A stretch of 64,000 nucleotides of DNA from Pholis gunnellus (taxonomy: Eukaryota; Chordata; Actinopteri; Perciformes; Pholidae): NCBI GenBank assembly GCA_910591455.2, contig OU342819.1, positions 10,838,906-10,902,905 of the forward strand, read 5' to 3'. The position numbers and the translations under genes were made by a program. Below are positions 35,770 to 47,618 of the stretch, piece by piece. Under the pieces are notes generated by a model. The model saw only the letters and a list, made by a program, of their open reading frames with translations. It had not been told where the DNA came from and did not search any database. Each line of letters starts with the position of its first letter. The stretch's first letter is position 1.

Positions 35770-38219
35770 TCACGGCGGGTTGGGTCTGTTGGAAACACAC
35801 ACTAGAGGCAGGGAGCCGTGGTCAAATAGCTTGTACGGTAAAGAGCCTTTGGAGGTCCAAACGTCTGTCTTGGGGTCGTAACACTCGAAGCAGTCGGAGT
35901 CCTCGATGACATCGTGGCCGTTGAGGATGCGTCCACCGGTGACAAAGAGCTTGTTGTTGATCACTGTAGCGCTGTGATGCATCCGCCGCTCCTTTAGGTT
36001 CTCACACTTGACAAATTTGTTGGCTTTGGTGTCGTAGGCAATCATTCGCCTGGTGTACCCTGAAAATTAGATTTTCATTAAGCACACTTTAAAGAATAAG
36101 CCTGGTGATGTTTTACAATCAACAAATCCAAAGAAAAGACCAAAAGGAACGGTGATGTGCATCCACAGCCTGATTTTGTTTTATTCATCTGTGCTGTAGA
36201 GCTCCATTGTTGTCCGAAAACTATTAAAAAGACATTATTATGAGCTACACTGTTGCACTGGGAGAAGTGATCTTTTCATAGCAGGGAATGTGGGCTCTCT
36301 CTCAAATCCAGTACATCATCCTGCTAGAGCGCAAACAAATGCACTGCTTACTCCTGTTTGAGTAATGTTTCATAAAGTGCCTAACTGTTTTAGGATGGTA
36401 AATAACCTACAAATGTACATCTCCAGTAAGTAACAAGAGACAATGCCTTATAAATCACCTAAAAATCCCACCGACTGTAAAAATGTTAATGACAATTTAT
36501 AATGTGGAGGAGCAACCATTCATTGAGCTCACCTCCTATGATGTAGATCTTGTCTTCAATGACAGCAGCAGGAGCACAAACGTTTTTCACCGTCCTCGTT
36601 TCTAGGCTGGACCACAAGTTGCGAGAGATGTGATAGACCTGTTGACACACAACGAACAGTCAACCTGTTTATTGCAGCATCAAAGACTGTAGTTTTATGA
36701 CTGCTTGTGTGATAACCTTAATAGCTCTAACTCTTCATTTTCTATTTGTTGATACTGACAATGAATTCTGTTCAAGGCCGTGACTGAATTTGGGTGGCAA
36801 CAATACAGAAATGTTACTGTAATACTGATTCAAATGCTGCTGAAATGAGAAGCCTGACTCTACCTGAATCAGCCTGACTGGATTCTGCATTGCATCCTCC
36901 CCTCCGAAAACGTAGATCCTCTGATCACTGGCTGCAACAGCTGGATGCAGCACCGCTGTGGGCATCGGCGCCATGGCCTCCCATTGATTAAACATACTGT
37001 TATATCTCTCAACAGACTGAGAGATCTTCTTGTCAACGCCAATGCCTCCTAACACAAAAATAAAGTGCAGATAGGACACACTTTGGTGGGCATATCGGGG
37101 CTCCAGCATAGGCTCAGCAGTCCGCCACTGGTTGGTCTTCAGGGAGAGTGTGTAAACTGTGGCGCTGACTGAGCTGTCACCTGATGTCATGCAGAGGCTG
37201 AGCCCGCCAAGCACATAGAGGATGCTATGAATGCACACATATGCAGCTTTGTAGAGGCGCAGAGGGAGCTTGGCCAACCACTGCCAGCGATGAGTCCTTT
37301 CATCATAAAGTAAGGCTTCACGTGAGGTCTGTTCATTGTTTTTGCGTCCTCCAACCACCACCAGTGTTTCGCTGCAGGTGTAGCGTCGCGGTGTGGTCCA
37401 AAGCGGCTTAAGTTCCCGGCTACACTTGGTGCTGGCTGTCAGCATGAGGCGGCGCACTGAATCGATGATCTCAATACATAGGGTGGAGGACTGCACCAGT
37501 GGGTCATTGGCAATGAACTGGAAGAGGTAAGTTGGATGGATGTAGCGAAGACGGACTTTCTTGAAGAGATCATGGATGGCACCGCGTCGTGAGAATGGGT
37601 CATGGTGGATCCACGCCAGGAGGGTCTCAAACACTTGCTCCTCCTCAGCACAAAGTCGGTCATCTTCTAGGTAACACATGAGCTCAGGAAGCGACAGCTC
37701 ACAGAAGTCCTCTGTAGCAGCTACATCAGAGAAACACCTCACAGCCATCTCCTTCGCCCTCTCCCTCAAACTCTCACAGTGAAGGATCTCAGAGAGTCGA
37801 ATCATGCTCAGACAGTTTTCTGGACTCAGCTGCTCCTGGAGGAACATGGAGCAGGCCTCAAAGAGACCTCCGTAGTGAAGCATAGAGGCTGCCTGCATGA
37901 GCGGGAGCACAATCTCCATTGTGATGGTGATGCAGCCTGTGTAGACGTAGTCCACGATGCCACTGAGGACATTTGAAGAGATTCCCTTGAGATTCACTCG
38001 GGCCTGACTGCTCTCCAGAAAGTTGCTGCAGAACATGGCCCGAAAGTACGGGCTGCTGGACACCAGGACGTTCCTGTGGCATGGGATCTCCTGGTACTCC
38101 GTGCAGAGCAGGACGTCTGTCAGGATACGCTCCTGACGGAGGATGTTGAGCTGGGCAAGAAGGTGGGAGGGAAGTTCTGAGTCTTTGAAAGAGAAAACTT
38201 CTCGTGGTTTTAAGGCCAT
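35770..38219 (-). CDS. klhl38: Kelch-like protein 38 (3 coding exons)
   Basis: Coding exons on the - strand are 38219-36864, 36638-36533 and 36059-35770, giving 583 residues (human 581) with phases 0 and 1. The BTB domain (about 22-128) holds TDVLLCTEYQEIPCHRNVLV and SSSPYFRAMFCSNF; the BACK domain follows from CLSMIRLSEIL (about 136-235); six Kelch blades start about residue 285 (LVVVGGRK, YVLGGLS, FVLGGIG, YVFGGED, YIIGGYT, FVTGGR). The order and wording match KLHL38, including the HPAVAA and MQNPVRLIQVYHISRN stretches. BTB-BACK-Kelch proteins bring substrates to CUL3 ubiquitin ligases; KLHL38 is a muscle-enriched member with no settled substrate. In human it lies close to FAM91A1 in the same divergent orientation as here. 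Confidence 0.95.
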
Positions 38220-41200
38220 TCTGTGGAGAAGGAAAAGAGAGAATCTATGATCATAGTTTCTATTGTCCTTTGGAAATAGATGGTTGATAAAAAACATGAG
38301 CATACACTACCATTACAAATCAAAGAGTAATAAACAACATGTTGTCGTGTTATAGGAGGTTATATCTTGACCTGACAAAGTGACTTCCTGGAGTCTCACC
38401 ATGAGGTTGCCAGGAAGTCAACATGTATTTCCTAAAATTGCAAACTATTCCTTTAAGGTCCAAAAGTAGACAGTAATGCCTCCACAAAAAGGCTTGAATC
38501 TACCAATAACCCACCAAAAGACTAATTTACCAAAATGCTATTTTGCTTGTGAAACTGGGGTGGTAAGGTTACCTATTCAGCTTTCAAGGAATGCAGGAAT
38601 CACAGCATTATTATTTGACATTTTATCTGGCCTACCTTTGCCCTCTGATTAACCATGCAGATGATACGCAACCCTTTCATTTATCAAACCACTCTCAAAC
38701 CCTTGAAACCCCTGCAGAGCAGCTGTCCTTAATGTGACTCACAGATTGCTATTTTTACCCCCTCTGAATAATCTTGATGCATCCATGAAGCATTAGGCCA
38801 CATCTCCCTTATCAAGCAGCTCATCATTGCTGACATTAACATAACTGCGTTAACTGACCATCTGTGTTTGTCTCTCTATCCCCCCAAATATTTCTCGCTC
38901 TGTTGCTGTTGCTGTTTTCTATATGTGATGTTTTTCCTCCATCATATCCCACTGTGTCTCTCCCTGGTTGGAGGGCTTGTGATGATACCGTTTAAAGACT
39001 GGGAATGTCATTGGGCTATTAGCAACACTAAGCATTCTAATCACACCTAGCGACAGCTACTGGTTCACTCCCACTTACGGGGCCCAGCCTGTCTGGTATT
39101 TTTTTTTTATCTGGATATTGGAATGCTGATAATACCAAGAACTCCTAATGTTGAATTTCATCAGAAATTAAAAGTTGATGCACACTTGAGTATAAATTAT
39201 ATTCAATCACTTGGGATACTTTCTAGTCAGCCATCAATTATGTTTCTGAACATTTATCCATTTATCATGTAACCAACATAGCTTTGTGGGCTCTTTTGTA
39301 TTTCATATAAATATAATATATATATATAAGCTGATTTAAAGATATATTATCAGTTGGCAGTTTCCGAGTTCCTTAAACTTGAATCAGAGCATTCATGATC
39401 ACACTCAGTTAGAAAAGGATACAATTGAAGCAGGTAATGATGCCATTGCTGAAGAAAAGCACCGAAGCGTTTGAATATCATATTTGTGTCAAACTGATGA
39501 GTCTGAGAGAAACGTGTTGAACTTGTTGGCAGTTCATCAACAACATCTCTGAGTGGGTGAATCCTTACCTCCTGCCCTCAGAAAATCAATAATATCCAAA
39601 ATGTCTGGTCGGTCTAGTCAGAAAAGGTATCAGTCCCAATCAAAAGAGGACCAAAACATTATCCAGACGGAAAGTGAATAGTGTAGTCAGGGAGAAAAAA
39701 GGAACATGACACAGAGAAACGACGAGGCTTTCTAGTTAGGCGCTGTGGAGCTCACCATGAGGCCACTGTGTACATTCCTGCAGCTAAGAATAGTATCCCG
39801 GGCCACCGTGACTGAAACCAGGCCTCTCATGTGACACAGAGCTGTTTGGTACCCAGTTGCCGGCTTAACAGCTCTGCCAAGGTCCAGTGAAGAGAGCATT
39901 TACAATAGCCAGGGGGGGGGGATCTTCACAGGGTCCTAACTCAGCCATCTAGCCCACCCAAGCTGGTGTTTAATCAAAGTGTCCCAGAGCTGCTAACCCT
40001 TGTCCATCTTCCTATGCTGTATTCGTCCCCTCCTCCTCCCTCATGTGTGTAACCCAGGATGAAGGTAAATATAGTGCAGCGCTGATGGGCCAGCTTGATC
40101 AGGACAAACAGCTGTAAGAAATGGACTCATTTTGTGTCAAGATGTGGTGCTGTCTTTGTGCGTTGGTTCATGCACATCTGGAGATGTCTACTGTTGCTAC
40201 TCACCTGTTGAAGACCTTGTAATGTGTCACATTGCCAAATAGCATCCATTACCCAATGAAAATGGAATAATGCAGTATTTGGCTGACTCATTTTCAGATC
40301 ATTACTAAAATAGCCTTCTTACCAAGTCATTTTGCAGAGTCATAACTGATTTGGTGACACTAATGGTAACACTGTGTTTCTACCGTTGGACACCTTTAAT
40401 ATGAGATCAAGGAAATGTTCAGTTTGCTTTAGCAGTAACATCTCTGATAATGTGTTAGGATGTGTTTCAATCCAGAGAGGGAATGGTGGACTCTACTGCT
40501 AACAATGAAAACTACCAGAATGATTACAGAGTGTTAGTGCATTGATGGCTATTTCTAGAAAATATTGTCCATATATAGCATCAAAAACAGGGTTTGATTT
40601 CTTAAAACTCTGAAAGATTGTAACTTTAAACTCATCTGTTCTTAAAACAAGTGAAAACATCTGACTGTGCAGAGACACTACTTGCTCAACAATAGATTGA
40701 ACAGATTGAAATGCCTTGATATTATGAAGATGTTTAACCGTGTTATGTTAACAAACATTTTAATTTATTTTTCTAATTTAGCATTTTTGTCTAATACTGT
40801 ATACCGTCACCTCTTACAGCCTCTAAACATCCTTTAGATTAAACAGTCTGAGAAGTAAAACTGCACCCAGCTCATACTGTATATCCACATTGAAACCAGA
40901 ACCTCTGATGAGAGTTCACAAGTAATCATTGCTTCATTTTAAGGAGTCAGGAGCCAAAGATGGGAAACAGTGATACGGATCAACAAGCAGTATACTCTCA
41001 AATATTGTTGAAAGATAAAAACAAATCCGGATAGAATCTCTTGTAACATTATTTGAAGTCATTGATGGGAAAGATTAAAAGAGAAATTTAATATAATCTC
41101 TTTTTATGTCATAACCTCATGTTTCCACTCATACTTGCCAGGGAGATATGGTCCTGAGGCATTTAAGGCTCGCAGTTTAAATCACTAACTTATCTTTAGC

Positions 41201-42480
41201 ATCCATCTTACTTGAACCCCTTGCAGCTCTTGGAGATGAAATATTGTCATGTTTGTTTAGTGGCACATGACAAGGAACTCGAGTTACATGTGGACAGATT
41301 GAATGACAAAGATGCAAGAAAGTGAGCTGTCAGCAAGTCAGACATCATGACATGCGAGCACACACAGCTTTGGTGGACTTTGTCACACAGTGAAATCCTA
41401 CACTCCTACACTGTTACCAGTTACCAAGTGACAGCTTCATGCTCATAAGTCATGGTGTGTACTCCAGACTCCTTCAGGGGCGAAGCACAAAATCTGACAA
41501 AGACCAGTTCCTTAATGAATGCAGATTGAGGTGCAAGATGAAGATTACAATTTTCCACTTTTGCTTCATCCTACTGGCCTAAATCCTCACTTTTTTCCTC
41601 CAGTATTCCTGCTGCAGAAAATGTAATGATGGCTTAGGGCACATTTATTTAACTCTACTGACGGAGCTCATTGAAAGTGTGCAGCGGTTAATCTTCATCC
41701 TGCACTACTTTTATAATCAGATTATTTTTTGAATCTATCAAAAGCCAAAAATATATCTATTTTAAATAAATGTTAATGTTCCGTGTTCACTTATGATATT
41801 TTGTAACACAAATTCCTCAAATTCTGCATAAACATTTCTTTAAGAGTGTATTTTGATTTATACCTTAGGGTTTTTACGAGGCTTTATGATGGCACTGTTA
41901 AGCACATAAACAGGCACCATTCTCATTATATATTTAATGTTATTCTACAGTGGCAGCAACCCTGATATATCTTATTCCTATGAGACTGTTGACATCCACT
42001 GTTGTCATACTATTAAAAACACATCAATGAGGTGGGTAGCATGAACATGGGCAATGTTGTTTATTTTGAGCCACATACACGTTCTCCTGCTGTAAATACT
42101 CACAGTGCCAAATGTGTATTAATCCGTGGCTGAAAATAGTCCCCAACAAATACACTATTTACTGCTTTTTGAATAATGCTTGCTAAAAACTACAATGACC
42201 TGCTGTTTGAGGAAGTTCCATAGGCTTTATTTGAAATAAAATCATATATTTATCATCAGTCATTTCACATTTAGCTTCTTCAGGAATGGATATGCTTTGT
42301 ATTGAGAAACAAGCTGCAGTGGGAAAGTAGCCCACTGAGACACGACCACCATATTATTGGCTTATCTTTTTTATTATATTGGTTGATAATAAGAAAATTA
42401 TCCTTTGAGACAATTTTTTTAGGTGAAACTCTATTTCACATGACATTAGTCACGTTTGATAATTCCATCATCTCTCATTT
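38220..42480. other. intergenic interval between klhl38 and fam91a1
   Basis: The 4.3-kb divergent interval has no recognisable coding exon. It is AT-rich, with an (AT)n patch near 39317-39329 and a G run at 39913-39921. In human, ANXA13 lies between these two genes; I see no annexin repeat exon here. The klhl38 promoter must lie in the right-hand end of klhl38, after 38220, but no clear elements stand out. Confidence 0.5.
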
Positions 42481-42761
42481 GTCACCTTGCTCTCGAGCTC
42501 CATTCACATCCACGGTCACGCCTCGACAGGAAGTGACGAATGTAGCCACGAGCGTGACGAACGGCTTGTTCGAAAATACAACAAGGAAGTGACCGTTTAT
42601 TGTAAAGGGAAAATAATCACGGGATAACTTCTCTTCAAGTCGGGGGTCGCCTCGCTCGGTCATTGGGTTCCGGAGGAGGTTAAAGTCACCGTGGACTTGC
42701 ACGAGAGTCCTTTTCTGATCGTCTCGAGGGATTCTGCTTTTAGCCAGCTAGCTAGCTAGCG
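42480..42761 (+). promoter_or_regulatory. fam91a1: fam91a1 promoter and 5' UTR
   Basis: GC-rich island before the start codon. Two AGGAAGTGAC ETS/GABP-type sites lie at 42529-42538 and 42584-42593, with GTGACGAA elements between them, a typical TATA-less housekeeping arrangement. A short GCTA repeat runs 42747-42760 directly before the ATG at 42762. Confidence 0.55.
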
Positions 42762-45700
42762 ATGAACACGGACGTGGAATTTCACATCAGGCAGAATTAT
42801 CCGTGGACCAAGCTTCCAGCTAATGTCAAACAGGTACCGTGTTTAAATGTTTCCACGGGGGCAAGGTGAGGTGAGGGGGGGGACACACACACCGCTGTGT
42901 ACACGTCAATGTCACCGCGGTGCACTCTGTCATACAATCAGCTGTCAGTGTCGCACGACTCGCCGACCTCCTCTGCAGAGGGTTTTCCTACATTCATCCG
43001 GAGCCACAACTGGCCCTCTTTACATCACAGCCACTGAAGCTTCGCTGCATCACATGACAGACTGTTTGATATGACGCGTCACATGATTTTCACCGCGTGC
43101 AAATAATGCATTCACACTTTTGTGCTCAAGTATATCGAAAATCATCAAAATCAGATTGTTTTACTCTTAATTTAATGCATAAATTCCTCAGCCTGCATAC
43201 AATGTTACTTTGTGCAATTACGCCAGCAGGTCGTGGTTAAGTGAATGCGGGTGTTTGTGTCTCTCTTTTTTTTTAAACTGTATCCTGGTGCATCCTCACA
43301 AGATGGATTATGCTACTAAACTGTCCCATAACTCCAGGGCCTCATGACTTCATATGTGCCAACTGGTTTCAGCTAATGTGACTTACAATTTTAGTGATGC
43401 TCCAAGATCTTCTTTCCCGATATAGACTTTGACATTTTCAATTAAGGGTGTGCGCTTCCTCGTATATTTAACATTTATATTCCTCACTGTGTGGGTGTAA
43501 GATCCAGAGGCCAGAGTGTTGACTTGGTCCTGAAAACAGAGTCTCTAGCCTGCGGTTACTGAATGAATGTACAGGACCTGATAGCAACAACTAGCAGGTT
43601 CATACAGCCATGATCATCACCTGTGTGCTGTGTGTCGTTGCTCTGCAGAGTGTGGGGAACTCTCAGCGTGAGTATGAGAAGCATGTGCTGCTGTACAGCA
43701 TCCGCAACCAGCTGCGATTCCGCAATAACCTAGGTGAGTTAACGTTGGTCCCTCATGTAAGTCCCATACACCTTGTACTGACGCATCATAATAATAATAA
43801 AGACAAAGCGCAAACAAATCCTCCTGCATTATATAACTCAAGAATAAGGTATGTGAGTTTATGGACTGGCAACATGTACACCCAGTTTCCAGTTTATCAG
43901 CTACATCTGTCTACAAGAAATCCATCCTAATGCTGCAAAAATACATCTTATTATTTAGACTGCATTGGTTTATAGAATGACTGGAAGTGTTACTTTGTGA
44001 ACGCTCAGCCCCGGCTGTGACCTGACTGCTGTGTGTGTGTGTGTGTGTTTTATGAGCAGTGCGCCACGTGAGGAAGGATGAGCGCAAGTATTATGAGGAG
44101 CTCCTGAAGTACAGCCGGGACCACCTGATGCTGTACCCCTACCACCTGTCTGACATCATGGTCAAAGGGCTGCGAGTCACTCCCTTCTCCTATTACATCG
44201 GAATCATGGAGGTAAGCGACTTCTGCTGCATTGCCGAACATAAAAGGGAAGATGGCTGTTTGACGTGGAAAGGCTAAGCTTCAACCACCTTCCTGTTAAG
44301 CAGCGTCTCATACACCTGCACATCTGTCTTTGTACACACAGTATGTCATCTAGCATTGCTTTCTTCTGAAACGCACAACAATAAGATGGCGATTTCACAT
44401 TTCCATCTGGCGCTTTCAGAACAATGAGCTCGGTAAACTCAAAGCTGAAGCGCAGGAATTCTCTAATTGCTTTGGGAACATCCAGTGTTTTTAATTGAAA
44501 TTGAACAACGTCTTCAGTTTTGGCATCCCTGGAAACCACTGCTGTAATGACAGTTCAGACAAAACCCAATTCAAGAGCCCATAATAACAAGAAGGTGCTT
44601 TTAACAACCCCCTGCTGCTTGGAAATATAAAACATGAATAGATCTACGATAAAGGCATCCTTTTGTGCAGCTACACCTTTGTTGTATAGTCAGTACGTAT
44701 AAAGGAGTAACCTAATGTCATTGGCTAGAATTAGTGAGTCCTGCATTTGAAATGACATGTTCCAAACATTACCACCGCTATGAGGAAGAGGTATTCAGTT
44801 AATATTCTTCAGTTTTAGAGGAGCTAAATGTGCTGTGCTGTATTTCCCACGTTGATGGACTTGGCGTCAGTCGGGCACTAGGTGTCAGTCTGTGTCTAGT
44901 GAAGCCTCGTGCACCAGCTCGGGGACACAGAGGACTGATCCCAGGACAAACACACCCAGAGCAAATCTTTGCTGTGTGCTCTGCCGTCGGTTTGAGCTTT
45001 GTCTGCATGACGGCTCTCTCACTGGAAGAAGCTCTCGTGCTCACAGGGCTCCGGGCTCTCGGAGGCGTTGACCGGCCGTGTTCTCTTTGACTCACGACGT
45101 TATCAAGTAGATTGCAAAGACTGAGTCCATGTGTGCACACGGCTGAGAGCGTCGCTTCTGAAAAGCAATCCATATCACACCCAATCGTTTCTGAATGAAA
45201 GCAATGCACCTGTAATGTAGTTTCCTCTTGTTTTGTTCCACATGAAGCGGATTACGTATGAATTTCTTTGCAGGGTGTATTTCCATAACTTTACCGCCCT
45301 GTGTGTTTACACAGAGATGGTGTGTTTAGATGCTAGCTGTCATATTTGATCGTTCCACATTCAGCATACTTCCCATTTCATTAGATCACATGTGACTAAC
45401 GTGCCCAGTGCTCTTTCCTATGACACATGAATAAAGACAAAACCATTTAGTTTTTAGCTTCTACTTAAAAAGGATTCACCCAATTTCCTATGCATGCTGA
45501 ACTAAACTTGACTAAGCTTCAATTGTGACCACTGACTTGCTGAAGGTTACGTTATATTTTCATAATCCGTCTTAAGCACTTAATGAAAATGGGTTGTAGA
45601 AATGAGCACGGCCGCCCCGATCTGCTAATCCTGTTATTAATCAGAGGCAGAGGGACACGGAAAGGGGGAAATGAGTTTAATTCTTCTTTTCTCCTTTCAC

Positions 45701-47569
45701 ACCTCCAGGATATTATGAACAGTGAGAAGAGTTACGACTCCTTGCCCAACTTCACTGCTGCTGACTGTGAGTTCTCCCCCCCCCCTGTCTCTCCCACACT
45801 GTTGAAATTACTTTACTGGGGTTCTGTGTACCTCCCGCTCCAGCCCTCTCTGTGTCTCTGGTCTGGGTTTTTTTTACGAGTTTGTACGAGGTAAGAGAAA
45901 AGTCACAGTGAAAAGATGTCTTCAGGAACCTTTGGGATTTAAATGATTTATGATTCATGGCGCCTGTTATGTAACTAGAGCTGGAACGATCCATTATTTG
46001 ACTGACAGAAAGTTAACTGTTTTGATCAATTGTATTTAAAGTATTTTCTTTTTGTAGCAAAAATGCCAAACATGTATTTGTTCAAGCTTCTTAATTGTGA
46101 GAATTCTCTATTTTTTTGTGTTTTGTATCATAAAGTCAATATTTTCTGTGTTTGAAGACGCCACCTTGAGTTTTAGGAAATGTTTTTTTCTGTTTGTGTG
46201 AAACTGGTTTTCTAATATAGAATATCTGAAGTAAATTGAGCCAATCTAAATGTTTTTTTTAGGAAGTTGGGAGAAGATTGGCAGCTGGATGCCAGGAGCA
46301 GCTCATTTCTGTTGCTCAATTTCTTGACAGATGCATCCGTTTTTATCAAAATGTCTTCAGCCTGCTTCCATGCTGTGGAGGCTTGAGCTTTCTTAGGAAG
46401 CCTTGGCTTACTACTACTTCTCCAAATCCCACACTTCTTTTGAACCAGAGCACTGGCCAAGTGGCTTTTGGATTGACTGATATAAATTCCACTTCATGGT
46501 GAAATATAATTGATTCTCAAAAAAACAAAACATCACAGAGCAGCTGTGTTCCTCAGAAATTATTGCAAAATCAGATTCAGATTGCGGTCAACGTTGAAAG
46601 TCAAGTGTAAGGGCAGTTGTCCAACAGACTGGTGTTCCCCAGTTAGCTGTCCAATGGTCAACAACAGAGCTCCCGTTTTGCGGAAAGCCTCAGGCTATGT
46701 ACTGCCTTAAAGTCCACCTTCTTTCCTTATGTCAGCAACACATTTCGTCTTTGGCTGTAACCTCGATCTGCTGATTCTCCAGCTGCCGGATTCCAGTCGG
46801 CATCTTCCTCTTGCAGCTCCATTCTTATCTCAAGAATGGAGCCGTCGTTCTCGTGAGCCGCACCCTAACTAACGTCCAGTTATCTTCATTTGTTACTTTA
46901 TAATAGACATATCACAATGCATCATTGTTCCACACATTCATTAAGTTTCTATTTGGTTTTTTGGCCTTCAACAAGTAATCATATTGTATCACACTGATCA
47001 TCGCTAGGAGCGCTTTAAGGCACATTCTTCTCACACCAGGGGCTTCTCTCCTCTAATCTCCCTGGAGGAGCTCTGGAAGTGTGTCATGCTGAAGTGGGTG
47101 GATGGAGAGGCGGTGAGAGAGAGTTTTTTTTCGTGGGCGAATGTTTGTGTGTTTGTGTCTGTTTCTTGGTGAAACAACAGGATACGTGTGGAGGATTCTG
47201 CTGCGTTAGGAGGCCGAATTGAAAACATCCCTGACTGGTCCCTGTTTGCATTGGCAGCCATCCCAGCACATTCTGCTCTGCCCCTTCCGGGCCTGTGCAT
47301 CATAGGCTAGAGGAGGGAATAAAGTGGGATTTAGAGCCAACATTTGCATACCTCCACCTCTATACAAGCTATGAAACTTGCTTCATGAGCCAGTATTTTC
47401 TCAGACACGGACTACACGTCTAAATTTAATTACAGATACAAATGCATGCACACATCTCACTCTTATCTTCAGAAATACCACCGTGTATGTTGAAAGGTGG
47501 ATTAGTAGAGCCTTCGCGCGTGTGCGTGTGCGTGTGCGTGTGCGTGTGCGTGTGCGTGTGCGTGTGCGT

Positions 47570-47618
<49 letters not shown>

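Noticed and set aside
42747..42760. GCTAGCTAGC palindrome before the fam91a1 ATG as a regulatory site
   Set aside because: It is a short tetranucleotide repeat with no known factor; more likely slippage.
47517..47580. Regular short repeats that could suggest a CRISPR array
   Set aside because: A six-base unit with no spacers in a vertebrate intron is a microsatellite.
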